From positions 1-64,000 of the forward strand of contig NZ_LZHW01000004.1 of assembly GCF_001667265.1 (NCBI RefSeq): 64,000 nucleotides of DNA. The letters run 5' to 3'. Source of the stretch: Mycobacterium sp. ACS4331 (GTDB taxonomy: Bacteria > Actinomycetota > Actinomycetes > Mycobacteriales > Mycobacteriaceae). Positions 28,901-40,944 of this stretch are shown here, one piece after another (positions within the stretch are counted from its first letter, which is position 1; each line of letters begins with the position of its first letter). Both the position numbers and the translations under genes were made by a program. A model generated the notes under the pieces. It did not search any database. It was not told where the DNA came from and was given only the letters and a program-made list of their open reading frames with translations.

Positions 28901-31579
28901 GTCCGGGTAGTCGGAGAACACGGTCTTGATCTCGTCGGCGGAGTATTCGACCAGCGCCATCAGGCGGATGTACTCGCCGAACAGCATCGCCTCGCCCTCG
29001 CCCATGAGGTGGCTGCGCGAGCAGATGGTGCGGGTGGCGTCGGCCAGGCTCAGGCCGCCGGAGAAATACGCGGCGGCCGCCTCACCGAGCGACTGGCCCA
29101 CGACGGCCGCGGGTGCCGCGCCGTGGTGGCGGAGCACCTCACCGAGCGCGATCTGGATGGCGAAGATCACCAGCTGCACGACTTCGATGGGGTATTCGCA
29201 GGTCTCGTCGGTGTAGTCGACGGAGTCGTCGAGGATCAGCTCGACGATCGAGTAGCCGCGCTCGTCCTGGATCAGCGCGTCGACCTTGTTGATCCACTCG
29301 GCGAACACGTCGTTGCGCAGGTACAGGCTCTTGCCCATCTTGCGGTGCTGGGCGCCGAATCCGGCGAGCACCCAGACCGGGCCGTTGGTCACCGGACCAT
29401 CGGCCGCCAGGACCAGCGGGCTCTGCTTGCCCTCGGCCAGCGCGCGCAGACCCTTGACCGCCTCGTCGTGGTCGTGGGCCAGGACGACGGCCCGGGAGCG
29501 GCCGTGGTTGCGGCGCGAGAGCGAACGTCCGATGGCCTCCAGCGAGGTGGCACGGCCGGCCTCGCTGTCGATCCAGTCGGCCAACTCGGCCGCCGCGGTC
29601 CGCTTGCGCGAGGTCAGGAACGCCGAAACCGCCAGCGGCACAATCGGCTTGATCTCGTCTTCGGAGGCCGCGAGCTCCTCGCGCGCCACCTCGAGCAGCC
29701 GCAGGGCCTCGTCGGTCAGGCCGGGCAGTTCCGGTTCCGCGTCGACGGCGCGGCCATAGAACTCGTCATCGCCGCGATCGTCGTCGTCGTCGATGAACTC
29801 GCCGTACTCGTCCATCCGGACGCCGCCGACATAGACCGCGTTGGCCTCGCTGGTGGCCGCGTCATCGGACTTCGATTCCGAAACCGGTTCGGGCGCAACG
29901 AGATCACTGGGCAGAACCTCGCGCACCACCAGGTGGGCGTTGGCGCCGCCGAAACCGAAACCGGAGACACCTGCGATCTTGTGGCCGCTGTAGCGCGGCC
30001 ACTCGGTCACCTCGTTGGCGACCTTGAGGTGTTCCTTGTCGAAGTCGATGTACGGGTTGGGGCCCGCGTAGTTGATCGACGGCGGGATCTTGTCGTTCTT
30101 GATCGCCAGGGCGACCTTGGCGATGCTCGCCGCGCCGGCGGCCGACTCCAGGTGTCCGACATTGGATTTCACCGCACCCAGCAGTGCGGGCTTGTCGGCG
30201 GCACGGCCCTTGCCGACGACACGTCCCAGCGCGTCGGCCTCGATCGGGTCACCCAGGATGGTGCCGGTGCCGTGCGCCTCGATGTAGTCGACGGTGCGCG
30301 GGTCGATGCCGGCGTCCTTGTAGGCCTTGCGCAGCACCTCGGCCTGCGCGTCCGGGTTGGGCGCGAGCATGCCGTTGGAGCGACCGTCGTGGTTGACCGC
30401 CGAACCCGCGATGACGGCCAGGATCTCGTCACCGTCACGGCGCGCGTCGGCGACCCGCTTGAGCACGATCATGCCGCCGCCCTCGGACCGGGCGTACCCG
30501 TCGGCGTCGGAGGAGAACGACTTGATCCGGCCGTCGGGTGCCAGCACGCCGCCGACCTCGTCGAAACCGATGGTCACCAGGGGTGTGACGAGCGCGTTCA
30601 CGCCACCGGCCACGACGACGTCGGCCTCGCCGGAACGCAGCGCCTTCACGCCCTCGTGGATCGCGACCAGTGAGGACGAGCACGCGGTGTCGATGGCCAT
30701 CGACGGTCCGCGGAAGTCGTAGAAGTAGGACACCCGGTTGGCGATGATGGAGCTCGCGGTGCCGGTGATGGCGTACGGGTGCGCCGTCGTCGGGTCAGCG
30801 ACGCCGAGGAACTGGTAGTCGTTGGTCGAGGATCCAACGAACACCCCGACCGGTGTGCCGCGAAGGCTCGAGGCCGGGATCCTGGCGTGCTCCAATGCTT
30901 CCCAGGTCAGCTCGAGAGCCATCCGCTGCTGTGGATCGATGTTGTCGGCCTCCATCTTCGACAGCGCGAAGAACTCGGCGTCGAAGCCCTTGATGTCCGA
31001 GAGGTAGCCGCCGCGGGTGCGGGCCTTGGCGACCCGCTCGGCGATGCGCGGCTCGGAGAGGAACTCCTCCCACCGGCCCTCGGGCAGGTCGGTGATGGCG
31101 TCGCGGCCCTCCATGAGCGCGGCCCACGTCTCGTCCGGCGTGTTCATGTCGCCGGGGAACCGGGTGGCCAGGCCGACGATCGCGACGTCCCACTCGCCCG
31201 AGTCGCCACCGGTGTCGCGCGACCAGTCCTCGTCGTCCAGAGCGGACAGGTCCTCTTCGGGCTCGCCCTCGACGATCACCTGCGCCAGCGCCTCGATGGT
31301 GGGGTGCTTGAACGCGACCGTGGCGGTCAGCGTGGTGCCGGTCAGGTCCTCGATGTCCGAGGCCATCGCGACGGCGTCCCGCGAGGACAGCCCGAGTTCG
31401 ACCATCGGGGCGGACTCGTTGATGGAGTCCGCGGGCTGGCCGGTGGCGTTGGCCACCCAGTTGCGCAGCCATTCACGCATCTCCGGCACGGACATGTCGG
31501 TGCGTGCCGGCGGCGTGGCGGAACCCTCCGCCTTCTGCTCGGCCGATGGGGTGTCGGGATTGGCGTTGTCTTCAGACAT
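25976..31579 (-). CDS. pks13: polyketide synthase Pks13 (mycolic acid condensase)
   Basis: 1867 residues from the ATG at 31579 (M. tuberculosis 1733). Condenses meromycoloyl and carboxyacyl chains to the alpha-alkyl beta-keto precursor of mycolic acids and passes it to trehalose. Order: N-terminal ACP (Ser66 in ELGLSSRD), ketosynthase with Cys300 in DTACSSSL and His motifs EAHGTGT and NVGHLES, acyltransferase with GQSLGE, C-terminal ACP (GLDSLMAV), a Pro/Ala-rich linker with twice [10 protein letters not shown], and a thioesterase with Ser1668 (AGWSLGG), Asp1695 and His1834 at the spacing known for Ser1533/Asp1560/His1699. All catalytic residues are present; the extra length lies mainly in the linkers. 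Confidence 0.97.
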   Translation of the reverse strand: MSEDNANPDTPSAEQKAEGSATPPARTDMSVPEMREWLRNWVANATGQPADSINESAPMVELGLSSRDAVAMASDIEDLTGTTLTATVAFKHPTIEALAQVIVEGEPEEDLSALDDEDWSRDTGGDSGEWDVAIVGLATRFPGDMNTPDETWAALMEGRDAITDLPEGRWEEFLSEPRIAERVAKARTRGGYLSDIKGFDAEFFALSKMEADNIDPQQRMALELTWEALEHARIPASSLRGTPVGVFVGSSTNDYQFLGVADPTTAHPYAITGTASSIIANRVSYFYDFRGPSMAIDTACSSSLVAIHEGVKALRSGEADVVVAGGVNALVTPLVTIGFDEVGGVLAPDGRIKSFSSDADGYARSEGGGMIVLKRVADARRDGDEILAVIAGSAVNHDGRSNGMLAPNPDAQAEVLRKAYKDAGIDPRTVDYIEAHGTGTILGDPIEADALGRVVGKGRAADKPALLGAVKSNVGHLESAAGAASIAKVALAIKNDKIPPSINYAGPNPYIDFDKEHLKVANEVTEWPRYSGHKIAGVSGFGFGGANAHLVVREVLPSDLVAPEPVSESKSDDAATSEANAVYVGGVRMDEYGEFIDDDDDRGDDEFYGRAVDAEPELPGLTDEALRLLEVAREELAASEDEIKPIVPLAVSAFLTSRKRTAAAELADWIDSEAGRATSLEAIGRSLSRRNHGRSRAVVLAHDHDEAVKGLRALAEGKQSPLVLAADGPVTNGPVWVLAGFGAQHRKMGKSLYLRNDVFAEWINKVDALIQDERGYSIVELILDDSVDYTDETCEYPIEVVQLVIFAIQIALGEVLRHHGAAPAAVVGQSLGEAAAAYFSGGLSLADATRTICSRSHLMGEGEAMLFGEYIRLMALVEYSADEIKTVFSDYPDLEVCVYAAPTQTVIGGPPDQVDAIIARAESEGKFARKFQTKGASHTQQMDPLLGELTAELQGIEPLPLVTGYFSTVHEGGYIRPGGEPIHDVEYWKKGLRHSVYFTHGIRNAVDSGYTTFVELAPNPVALMQVGLTTAAAGLHDAQLIATLARKQDEVDSMTVALANLYVHGHDLDFRTLFPNPTDRPIDPATDYADVPPTRFRRKPYWLDAKFTGDASVLMPGNHVATPDGRHIWEYAPKAAVTATDLSNLVKAAATQVLPDAQLTAFEQRAIPGEGSRLVTTLTRHPGGATVQVHARIEESFTLVFDAVVTRAGQAAALPTASAAGAAVALPSAGTDVVSAAVLEPEVVDDASILSDNLTAGANLGAGFAKWSPDSGETVGDRLAAIVGGAMGYEPEDLPREVPLIELGLDSLMAVRIKNRVEYDFDLPPIQLQAVRDANLYNVEQLIIYAVEHRDEVSELHQFQQTASPEEYAKAQAELLGGASTAAEIEQRLAEVAAQADGDVATAPADEADGPSAEPAVAAEAAELNAQALGSAADGGTAASIPPPPTNPAGPVPTPPPPTNPAGPAVAQPVTPAADEEKPGPDLAAAAAALNQQAVAAALNSDVPPRDAAERLTFATWAIVTGKSPGGIFNSLPALDDDTAAKLAQRLSERAEGTITAEDVKFAPTIEALSTTVREFLEAGELDGFVRTIRAPENDDQVPVYVFHAAGGSTVVYEPLLNRLPAGTPMIGLERVEGTIEERAAQYVPKLLELNGWTDGAKAKPFLLAGWSLGGALSYACAIGLKEAGADVEFVGLIDTVRPGTPIDQSREGTRQRWARYAKFAEKTFNVQIPEIPYEQLEELDDAGQVQFVLDAVKESGVQIPGGIIEHQRTSYLDQRTLEIAVPQPYDGHVVLYMADRYHDDAITFEPAYSTRQPDGGWGEFASDLEVVNIGGEHIQAIDEPYIAKVGAHMSQAITKIQAEQKGNQSS

Positions 31580-31622
31580 CGAAGGCCTCACTCACTTCTC
31601 TTCGGCGGAGTCTTGAGGGCGT

Positions 31623-31649
31623 CGAGAGCCCGTCCTCGGCTCGCTCTCG
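31623..31649. other. hairpin in the fadD32-pks13 gap
   Basis: CGAGAGC at 31623-31629 pairs with GCTCTCG at 31643-31649, with a small inner stem CCG/CGG. It lies in the 86-base gap between two genes that must be co-expressed, with no T run, so it may attenuate or process the transcript rather than end it. Confidence 0.4.
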
Positions 31650-31665
31650 GGTTCGCCTCGTGTTG

Positions 31666-33558
31666 TCAGTCCAATGCGTCCGGGAAGGCGTTGGCGACCT
31701 TGCCCGCGCGCAGCGTGCCGTCCAGGTAGGCGGCGCGGCAGGCCCGGCGGCCGATCTTGCCGCTGGAGGTGCGCGGGATGGCGCCCGCGGCGGTCAGCAG
31801 CACGTCGCGGACCGTGACGCCATGACGCACGGCGATCGCCGCACGGATGTCGTCGGTGATGGGTCCGACCTCGAGCTTGTGGGCGCCCGGGGCACGCTCG
31901 GCCACGATCACCAGCTGCTCCGAGGTGTCGTCGGGATCGCGCTTGATACCGGAGTGCGCGTTCTCGAAGACCTCGTCGGGAAGCTGGTTGGCCGGCACCG
32001 AGAAGGCCGCGACGTACCCGGTGCGCAGGGCCTTGCTGGCCTCCTGCGCCGAGTACTCCAGGTCCTGCGGGTAGTGGTTGCGGCCGTCGATGATCACCAG
32101 ATCCTTGACGCGACCGGTGATGAACAGCTCGCCGTCGTAGTAGGCGCCGTAGTCGCCGGTGCGCACCCAGGTGGCCTCGTCGGCGGCGCCCTCGGCGTGC
32201 GACGGGCTGGTGCGGGACTTCAGGATGTTCTGGAAGGTCTCGCGGGTCTCCTCCGGCTTGCCCCAGTATCCGGTGCCCATGTTCTGGCCACTGATCCAGA
32301 TCTCACCGATCTGCCCGTCGGGAAGCTCGGTGGCCGACTCGGCGTCCACGATGACGGCCCACTCGTCGAGTCCGACCTTGCCCGCGCCGGCCTGAGCCAC
32401 CGCCTTCGGCGAGTCGGGGGACACCTCGACGAACCGGCCCGAGTTGAGCTCGTCCCGATCCACCGAGACGATCCGCGGTTCCTCGGTGCTCGGTGTGGTC
32501 GAGACGAACAGCGTCGCCTCGGCCAGCCCGTAGGACGGCTTGATGGCCTTGGGCGGGAAGCCGAAGGGACCGAACGCCTCGTTGAACCGGCGCACGGTGG
32601 CCGCCGAGATGGGCTCGCTGCCGTTGAGGATGGCCTTGACGTTCGACAGGTCCAGCGGCTCCGAACCCTCCTTGGGCACACCGCGCGCGGCCGCGTGGTC
32701 GAACGCGAAGTTGGGCGCGACCGAGATGGTGCCGCCGGTGTCCTCGGGCTTGCGCGCGAGCTCGCGGATCCAGCGCTCGGGCCGGCGCACGAACGCCGCG
32801 GGGGTCATGAAGGTGAAGCGGTAACCGATCATGGGCGACAGCAGGGCCGTGATCAGGCCCATGTCGTGGAAGAACGGCAGCCAGGACAGGCCGCGGTCGC
32901 CGTCGTCGCCGTCGAGCGCCTCCACGACCTGCAGCACGTTGGTGGCCAGGTTCAGGTGGGTGATCTGCACACCGGTCGGGATGCGCGTCGAACCCGAGGT
33001 GTACTGCAGGTACGCGATGGTGGTCTCGTCCGGCTCGTCGGGCTGGACCCATGTCGCGGCGACCTCGTCGGGGATGGCGTCGACCGCGATGACGCGGGGA
33101 CGTTCCTTGGCGGGCCGGCTGCGGAAGAACTTGCGGACGCCCTCGGCGGCCTCGGTGGTGGTCAGGATGGCCGACGGCTCACAGTCGTCGATCACCGCGT
33201 GCAGGCGGCCGACGTGGCCGGGCTCGGACGGGTCGAACAGCGGCACCGCGATGCGGCCGCCGTAGAGCGCGCCGAAGAAGGCGACGAGGTAGTCCAGGTT
33301 CTGCGGGCACAGGATCGCGACGCGGTCACCGGGTTCGGTGACCTGCTGCAGGCGGGCGGCCACGGCCTTGTTCCGGGCGCTGAACTCCGACCAGGTCAGA
33401 TCGCGGGCGACACCGTCACGCTCGGTGGAGAAGTCCAGGAACCGGTAGGCGAGGCTGTCGCCACGCACCTTGGCCCACGTCTCGACGTGTTTGACGATGC
33501 TCGCATTTTCGGGGAAGACGATCCGCCCGTCCTTGATGAAAGGGTTGTGGAACGCCAT
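31666..33558 (-). CDS. fadD32: long-chain fatty-acid-AMP ligase FadD32
   Basis: 630 residues. Activates meromycolic acid as acyl-adenylate and loads it on the N-terminal ACP of Pks13. ATP-binding loop [14 protein letters not shown] near residue 181 (Ser/Thr/Gly-rich P-loop of ANL enzymes), the ADP-forming core motif [31 protein letters not shown] and the C-terminal subdomain ending in [12 protein letters not shown]. An AGGAGAG ribosome binding site stands 5-11 bases before the ATG. The 272 bases upstream probably hold the promoter of the fadD32-pks13-accD4 operon, separate from the culp6 unit. Confidence 0.96.
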   Translation of the reverse strand: MAFHNPFIKDGRIVFPENASIVKHVETWAKVRGDSLAYRFLDFSTERDGVARDLTWSEFSARNKAVAARLQQVTEPGDRVAILCPQNLDYLVAFFGALYGGRIAVPLFDPSEPGHVGRLHAVIDDCEPSAILTTTEAAEGVRKFFRSRPAKERPRVIAVDAIPDEVAATWVQPDEPDETTIAYLQYTSGSTRIPTGVQITHLNLATNVLQVVEALDGDDGDRGLSWLPFFHDMGLITALLSPMIGYRFTFMTPAAFVRRPERWIRELARKPEDTGGTISVAPNFAFDHAAARGVPKEGSEPLDLSNVKAILNGSEPISAATVRRFNEAFGPFGFPPKAIKPSYGLAEATLFVSTTPSTEEPRIVSVDRDELNSGRFVEVSPDSPKAVAQAGAGKVGLDEWAVIVDAESATELPDGQIGEIWISGQNMGTGYWGKPEETRETFQNILKSRTSPSHAEGAADEATWVRTGDYGAYYDGELFITGRVKDLVIIDGRNHYPQDLEYSAQEASKALRTGYVAAFSVPANQLPDEVFENAHSGIKRDPDDTSEQLVIVAERAPGAHKLEVGPITDDIRAAIAVRHGVTVRDVLLTAAGAIPRTSSGKIGRRACRAAYLDGTLRAGKVANAFPDALD

Positions 33559-33785
33559 ACATCTCTCCTGTCGAAAACGCCTGTGTGCTCAGCCGTCACG
33601 AGCGTGCGGTGCGGCATGGGCCGCCGCATCGCACTGCCGCTGATCCCAAACCCCACAGATCGTACAGATGCGGTGGGGGCGCAGTTCCGGTTCGACCGGT
33701 TACGCGCAGGGAGCAGCAACCACTGCTCTTAGTCAGTTCTTAATGTTACGGGCCGGTAGGTCGGTCGCCAAATCTCTGTACCAAC

Positions 33786-33802
33786 GTCACACCGTCTGTG
33801 AC
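33786..33802. promoter_or_regulatory. inverted repeat GTCACA-N5-TGTGAC upstream of fadD32
   Basis: A 6-bp palindromic pair in the 272-base gap between culp6 and fadD32, about 230 bases upstream of the fadD32 ATG and 28 bases past the culp6 stop. It could be an operator or part of the culp6 terminator. The half-site order is opposite to a CRP site. Confidence 0.3.
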
Positions 33803-33830
33803 CTGACCGAGACGGAATCTCCCGCGCGGC

Positions 33831-34847
33831 CTAGCCGTGTTTGGGGTGCGGCGCATTCTCGATGAGGCCCCGCGCCCAATTGGCGGTCCAGTCCGTCGCC
33901 GGCGCACCGTCCAGACTCCAGAACTGGGGGGTCGCGTACAGCGCGTGCACGGGTTGACCCGCTCCCCCGGCCAGCGTCTCCAGGGTCCGAGGCAGATTGG
34001 TGATGCTGAAGGCACCCTCCGGCGCGGCGCAGATCAGATCGCCCGGACCGCAGATCTGGTTGACCCGGTCGTTGAGCGCACCGAATCCTCCCGGACGCGG
34101 GCCGGTCATGGTCAGACCGAGCGTCGACAGCATGGGCACCTCGTGCAGCGTCACCTCGGCGCCCTGGCCGGGGGGCGTGGGGCCGATGTCCTTGCCCACA
34201 CCGGTTTGACGCCGCCCGTCGGCGATCAACGTCACACCGAGAACCAGGTCCTCATCCACCGGACCGCGTCCGTTGCCGATGTCGCTGGCGATGTCGCCCG
34301 CGATGACGGCGCCCTGCGAGAAGCCCATGAGCACATAGCTGGTCAACGGGCACCGCTCGTTCATCTCGGTGAGCGCCTTGACCGCGGCGCGGGTGCCCTC
34401 GGCGCGGCTGTCGTTGTAGGACATCTGCTTGTCGGCGGAGAACGGATTGTGGAACTGCGCGGTGTAGGGAACCGTGTACACCTGCACTCGATCGGAGCCG
34501 AACTGCTGCTGCAGCGGTGCGCTGACCTTCAGCATCAGCGACATCGGGAACTGCGTCGGGTTGAACGGGTCATCCGTGGGCCAGGACTCCCAGGTGCCCG
34601 GAATCACCAGCGCCTGCACGTCGGGGCAACTCGCGTCCTGGAACTCGGGACGCGGCTTCTTGCCCGGCGTGGTCTGCGTCGGCGGCACGGCCGTCGGGGG
34701 AACCGCGGTGGTCGGCCCTTCGGGACGACGCACGATGACGACGATGATCGCCACCACGAGCGCGATGACGACGGCGACGGCCGCGGCCGCGATGATGCCC
34801 AGGATGCGGTGCCGACGGCGCCGCGCGGTCTTAGAGGTGCGAGCCAT
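33831..34847 (-). CDS. cutinase-like lipase/thioesterase Culp6 (Rv3802c homologue)
   Basis: 338 residues. An N-terminal anchor helix (residues about 14-39, after a basic Arg/His stretch) and a Pro/Thr linker lead to an alpha/beta hydrolase domain with the nucleophile Ser177 in LMGFSQGAV, Asp and His near the C-terminal end of the domain, and paired cysteines ([20 protein letters not shown]) of the cutinase fold. Rv3802c is an essential envelope phospholipase/thioesterase next to the mycolate genes. An AGGAGA ribosome binding site precedes the ATG, 9 bases after the stop of the DUF732 gene. Confidence 0.92.
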   Translation of the reverse strand: MARTSKTARRRRHRILGIIAAAAVAVVIALVVAIIVVIVRRPEGPTTAVPPTAVPPTQTTPGKKPRPEFQDASCPDVQALVIPGTWESWPTDDPFNPTQFPMSLMLKVSAPLQQQFGSDRVQVYTVPYTAQFHNPFSADKQMSYNDSRAEGTRAAVKALTEMNERCPLTSYVLMGFSQGAVIAGDIASDIGNGRGPVDEDLVLGVTLIADGRRQTGVGKDIGPTPPGQGAEVTLHEVPMLSTLGLTMTGPRPGGFGALNDRVNQICGPGDLICAAPEGAFSITNLPRTLETLAGGAGQPVHALYATPQFWSLDGAPATDWTANWARGLIENAPHPKHG

Positions 34848-34856
34848 CTTCTCCTG

Positions 34857-35348
34857 CTAGCAGAGTCGGTCGGTTGCGATGCGCATGTAGGTCGAGGTCA
34901 CATCGTCGACCTGGCTGGCCAGCGAGGTCACCGTGACTCCGGGTTGCGCTCCGCGAATGTCACCGCGAACCAGGGGGAGCACGAAATCGCGCACCGCCTG
35001 ATCGTTCTGGCCCGCGGCATGTGCCTGACAGATGTACGAGCCTATCGACAACCCCAGCAGATCACTCGACGGGTGCACGCCTGCGTCATTGAGCGCATCG
35101 AGGTAGGCGCGTTGCTCGGCCGACATGGAGAAGTTGCTGGCGACCGCCGGGTCCGGCACCGCCAGGGCCGGGAGGTTTCCGGGTCCGGGCGCTCCGCCCG
35201 GGTGGTGCGGCACCGCCGGGGACTTCTGCACGTGTTCTCCGGGCGTGCAACCGCACACCAGGGCGGCGGACGCCACGGCGATCAGCAACGACAGTCCGGC
35301 CAGGAGGGCGGTACGCCCTCCGGCTCTGAGACCGGCCCGGTTCTGCAC
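34857..35348 (-). CDS. DUF732-type exported lipoprotein
   Basis: 163 residues, GTG start. A hydrophobic signal (TALLAGLSLLIAVASAALV) ends in VCGC, which can serve as a lipobox with the second Cys lipidated. After a Pro-rich stretch comes the short helical DUF732 domain (YLDALNDAGVHPSSDLLGLSIGSYICQAHAAG) with the conserved pair of cysteines (the last one being the final residue, DRLC). Function unknown; DUF732 proteins are secreted and frequent in mycobacteria. It has no counterpart between Rv3802c and Rv3803c in M. tuberculosis, so it is an insertion in an otherwise conserved order. Confidence 0.75.
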   Translation of the reverse strand: MQNRAGLRAGGRTALLAGLSLLIAVASAALVCGCTPGEHVQKSPAVPHHPGGAPGPGNLPALAVPDPAVASNFSMSAEQRAYLDALNDAGVHPSSDLLGLSIGSYICQAHAAGQNDQAVRDFVLPLVRGDIRGAQPGVTVTSLASQVDDVTSTYMRIATDRLC

Positions 35349-35354
35349 GTCTCC

Positions 35355-35360
35355 ACGGTA
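35355..35360 (-). promoter_or_regulatory. candidate -10 box of the DUF732-culp6 unit
   Basis: Minus-strand TACCGT, 6 nt before the GTG at 35348. The intervening bases contain GGAG, so both a leaderless start and a very short leader are possible. Confidence 0.4.
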
Positions 35361-35437
35361 CCGGCTGAAAACATATGCAGGGTTATGCCCACGGCAGGGC
35401 GATACCCAACTGTGTCCGAACCGCGCCCGGCTAACCC

Positions 35438-36337
35438 CTAACGGATGGCGGCGACGATGTCACCCGACATCGCACCCAACTGCGGTGCCCACGAACCCCA
35501 GCCGTGGTCCCCGGTGGTCGGGAAGTCGAAATGGCCGTTGCCGCCACCGTTGGACCGGTACTGCGCGTAGAACGAACGGTTGCTGCCCTGCGCCTGATCG
35601 GCGTAGCCGATCATCGCGGCCGGGTCGCTGGCCGTCAGGGTCTGCGGGCTGTAGACCCACAGCCGGGTGTTGTTGTCGATCAGCAGCTGCGAGTGCACCG
35701 TGGGGTCGTGCCACTTCCAGCGCCCCAGCTGGGCCGGGCCCCACATCCGGTTGGCGTCGGCGCCGCCGAACTGCATCATGCCGGCCTGGATCGCACCGTT
35801 GAGGAACGTGTTGGACGGATTCATGAAGCCCGACATCGATCCCGCGTAGCGGTACCGGTTCGGGTAGAACGCGGCCAGCGTCACCGCGGCCGTGCCGCCC
35901 TGTGCGGCGCCGACGATCGCGTGGCCGACGGGGGCGAGGCCCTTGTTGGCGGCGAGCCAGTCGGGCAGCTCACTGCTCAGGAACGTCTCCCACTGCTTGC
36001 TGCCGTCCTGCTCCCAGTTGGTGTACATGCTGAATGCACCACCGGCGGGGGCCACGACCGAGACACCGCGCCCGCCCAGGGTGTTCATCGCGTTGCCCAC
36101 GGTCACCCAGTTGCTGACGTCCGGGGCGGCGTTGAACGCGTCCAGCAGCACCACGGCATGCGGTCCGCCGCCCTGGAACGCCACCGGGATGTCCCGGCCC
36201 ATGGCCGCCGAGGGCACCTGCAGGTACTCCACGCCGTCGGCGTGCGCGACGCCCGATCCGCCATGCACGGCGCCCGCGCCCCACAGCGAGGCGGTCAACG
36301 CCAGGGCGCAGAATGCCCGGACAACGATTCTCAGCAT
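35438..36337 (-). CDS. fbpD: MPT51/FbpD, non-catalytic antigen-85 homologue
   Basis: 299 residues from ATG 36337, the same length as M. tuberculosis MPT51. A signal peptide (to about VAHA) precedes an alpha/beta hydrolase fold with the antigen-85 features [25 protein letters not shown] and YTNWEQDGSKQWETFL. The nucleophile serine is replaced (GAAQGG where Ag85 has GLSMAG), so mycolyl transfer is not expected; MPT51 is described as a secreted fibronectin/carbohydrate-binding protein. A GTG four codons upstream is an alternative start. It follows fbpA with 181 bases between, which hold a hairpin. Confidence 0.93.
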   Translation of the reverse strand: MLRIVVRAFCALALTASLWGAGAVHGGSGVAHADGVEYLQVPSAAMGRDIPVAFQGGGPHAVVLLDAFNAAPDVSNWVTVGNAMNTLGGRGVSVVAPAGGAFSMYTNWEQDGSKQWETFLSSELPDWLAANKGLAPVGHAIVGAAQGGTAAVTLAAFYPNRYRYAGSMSGFMNPSNTFLNGAIQAGMMQFGGADANRMWGPAQLGRWKWHDPTVHSQLLIDNNTRLWVYSPQTLTASDPAAMIGYADQAQGSNRSFYAQYRSNGGGNGHFDFPTTGDHGWGSWAPQLGAMSGDIVAAIR

Positions 36338-36457
36338 GCTGACACCCACCTTGTGCGCCCCTCACCGACTTCGACTCGCCCCACCCGCAACGTAGTGAAT
36401 CACATCACCGCAGCACCGGTCGCAGGGTCGGGGCATTCCGCGGAGCCGGCACATGCG

Positions 36458-36492
36458 AGAAGGGGGGGGCCCCTGCGGGGCCGCCGCCTTCT
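36458..36492 (-). terminator. G/C-rich hairpin after fbpA
   Basis: AGAAGG (36458-36463) pairs with CCTTCT (36487-36492), and inside them GGCCCC and GGGGCC form a tight stem with loop TGC. It starts 27 bases after the fbpA stop on the minus strand. No T run follows, as is common in mycobacteria. Confidence 0.5.
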
Positions 36493-36518
36493 GTCGCTGG
36501 TCTGTTCGACCGCTGGTG

Positions 36519-37670
<1,152 letters not shown>

Positions 37671-37713
37671 TCAACCACAGGTCCTCGACTCGATCTCTTC
37701 TCGTCGTCTCCAG

Positions 37714-38826
<1,113 letters not shown>

Positions 38827-40944
38827 TCACGGGCCCGTAGCCGGTAGGCCAGTGTAGGGGGCGGTGGGCAGTTCGGGCTCCTGCAGTCCGCAGCGCAGCA
38901 GTTCGTACTGCGGCACCCGGTCGATGCGGTACTTCGTGTAGTCGTAGGCATGCAGCACGTTCGACAGGAACCGGCGCGGACCCAACGGAGCCCGAATCGA
39001 GGTCAGCACCGCGTCTGTGGCGGGGCACTGCAGTGCGGCCTGGGCCTCACGGATCCAGCCCTCATCGAGATAGGTCGGAATGTAGGGCGGTTCCTTGAGG
39101 AACGGACCCTCGGCCACCGCCCAGTCCGGGAACAGATTCTTGTCGTGGCCGATCCGGCCGTCCTCGAGGCGCTCGGTGTGCGCGGCCAACGGGTTGGCCA
39201 ATCCGATCTGGTCGATCACCCGGACGTTGAGCCCGAGATTCATCCCCGTCATCCCGAGGTTGGTGAAAAAGATTGTGTGCGGGCCTCGTTCGGTCCGGGG
39301 CGGCGCACCCGGCGGACGCGGTGGAGGCGGGATCGCGGGCACGACGTCCCACTGGTCGTAGTTGCCTGAGGGCAGCAGCAGGGCACCATCGGGTGTGTTG
39401 TTGATGGCGACCAGGGCGGCGCGCATCCGGGGGTAGTCGAGGTAGTCGGCCGCCGTCAACGGGTGGGCATGACCGGTGGCCTGCGCGTAGAACCTGCGCT
39501 CGTCGACGATTCCGGAGTGCGTGACGCGGGTGGCGTCGGGGCCCAGACCGGGTGAGTTGGCCGCCCACAGCGACCAACCGACCACGCAGCCCCACAGCAC
39601 CGTGGTGGCGCCTGCGAGCAGATACCCGGCCTCTCGCGAGAACCGGGCGCCGTCGGGCTTGACCACGGGAATCACCGCCACCGGCGCGAGCATCAGGAAC
39701 ACCGGGGTCAGCAGCACCCGGCCGTGCATGAAGTCGCCGCCCTGGCGGACCCAGTAGACGGCCTGGATCAGGCCGCTGACCACGAAGAACGCGGCCACCA
39801 CGGGGGGCCGCTGCAGCGTGCGGGCCCAGCGCGGGTGCTCGCGCGAGACGCTCTGGTCGATCCACCAGGGCCGACTGTGGGTGGCCGCCAGCAGCAGGGC
39901 CAGCGCCACCAGCAGGATGGCCGGGATCCACAGCGCGTAGGGCTTGTTGAAGTTGGCCAGGTAGATGAAGCCCTGCTCCCATTTGGATCCCGAGGCGTCC
40001 TTGGCCACCGCGGTTCCGGGCACAATCAGCGCGTAGTAGCCCATCCGGAAGATCTGGTAGCCCACGGGCAGCAGGCCGCCCGCGACCACGACCATCAGCC
40101 GGTGCCGCCACCCGCGCGTGCTGAGCAGCAGCATGACCAGCACGCCGCCGCCGACGAGCGCGAGTTCGGGGCGGATCAGCACACTCAACCCGGCCACAAA
40201 CGCCAGTGCCGCAACGAATCCCGGCCCGGTGGCGCTGAACCGGGACGGCGCGCGCACAGCCTCGGCGCGCAGGCCCTGCGACCAGCAGACCGCCATCCAC
40301 CACAGCAGTCCGATGTAGGTCAGCACCAGCCCGTTCTCCAGACCGGAGGTGGCGAAGTCACGCGCGGGCGGAATCGCGATGTACACCAGGACGCCCGCGG
40401 GCAGCAGCACGGCGCTGCGCCCCTGCAGGCTCGGGGCGAACAACCGGGCCGCGCCGAGCATCAGCAGCACCACGCCGACCAGCGACAGCGTCAGCGCGAG
40501 GGCCAACGCGACGTACTCCAGGCGCGCCGGACCGCCGACGAGGCCGCCGAGGTACATGACGTAGGTCCACAGTGTGGAGGTGTTGGCCTCCACCCGCTCC
40601 CCGGCGTTGAACACCGGTCCGTTGCCGGCCATCAGGTTTCGGACCGTGCGCAGCACGATCAGTCCGTCGTCGGCGATCCAGCGCCGCTGCCAGGCGCCCC
40701 ATCCGAAGAGCACCGTGACGACGAGGATGCTGCACCACAGGCTGATCCGCGCCGACACTGGCAGGGGGAAGACGGGTTTGAGCGGTGGCGCGGGCGGAGG
40801 TGTCCGCCGATCGTGCCCGTCGGGCGCGATCGGTTCGGTCGCCGAGGTGGGAGCGGGCGTCGCCCTCGGTGCCCGTCTCAGCGTGGGTGGTGCCGGCTGA
40901 CGGGAGGCCAGCACGACGGTGTCACCCGAAGTAGATTGCGGCAC
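38827..40944 (-). CDS. aftB: terminal beta-(1->2) arabinofuranosyltransferase AftB
   Basis: 705 residues from GTG 40944. GT-C enzyme that caps the arabinan non-reducing ends, where mycolates are then attached. About ten membrane helices from residue 65; the DD motif is Asp92-Asp93 in RRWIADDGLIVLRTVRN, and the C-terminal periplasmic part begins near residue 455. The first about 60 residues are an unusual Pro/Ala/Arg-rich cytoplasmic tail that the shorter M. tuberculosis protein lacks, so the true start is uncertain; GTG 40914, eight bases past the ubiA stop, is an alternative. Chosen start overlaps ubiA by 23 bases. Confidence 0.9.
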   Translation of the reverse strand: MPQSTSGDTVVLASRQPAPPTLRRAPRATPAPTSATEPIAPDGHDRRTPPPAPPLKPVFPLPVSARISLWCSILVVTVLFGWGAWQRRWIADDGLIVLRTVRNLMAGNGPVFNAGERVEANTSTLWTYVMYLGGLVGGPARLEYVALALALTLSLVGVVLLMLGAARLFAPSLQGRSAVLLPAGVLVYIAIPPARDFATSGLENGLVLTYIGLLWWMAVCWSQGLRAEAVRAPSRFSATGPGFVAALAFVAGLSVLIRPELALVGGGVLVMLLLSTRGWRHRLMVVVAGGLLPVGYQIFRMGYYALIVPGTAVAKDASGSKWEQGFIYLANFNKPYALWIPAILLVALALLLAATHSRPWWIDQSVSREHPRWARTLQRPPVVAAFFVVSGLIQAVYWVRQGGDFMHGRVLLTPVFLMLAPVAVIPVVKPDGARFSREAGYLLAGATTVLWGCVVGWSLWAANSPGLGPDATRVTHSGIVDERRFYAQATGHAHPLTAADYLDYPRMRAALVAINNTPDGALLLPSGNYDQWDVVPAIPPPPRPPGAPPRTERGPHTIFFTNLGMTGMNLGLNVRVIDQIGLANPLAAHTERLEDGRIGHDKNLFPDWAVAEGPFLKEPPYIPTYLDEGWIREAQAALQCPATDAVLTSIRAPLGPRRFLSNVLHAYDYTKYRIDRVPQYELLRCGLQEPELPTAPYTGLPATGP

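Noticed and set aside
28124..30673. 849-codon open frame on the plus strand opposite pks13
   Set aside because: It is antisense to the ketosynthase and acyltransferase domains of Pks13, has an Arg/Val/Gly/His-rich composition typical of mirrored GC-rich codons, and shows no domain.
33786..33802. CRP-type operator
   Set aside because: The half-sites are in the order GTCACA then TGTGAC, the reverse of TGTGA-N6-TCACA, so it is listed only as an unassigned inverted repeat.
35438..36337. Active mycolyltransferase at the MPT51 position
   Set aside because: The nucleophile serine is missing (GAAQGG), so catalysis is not expected.
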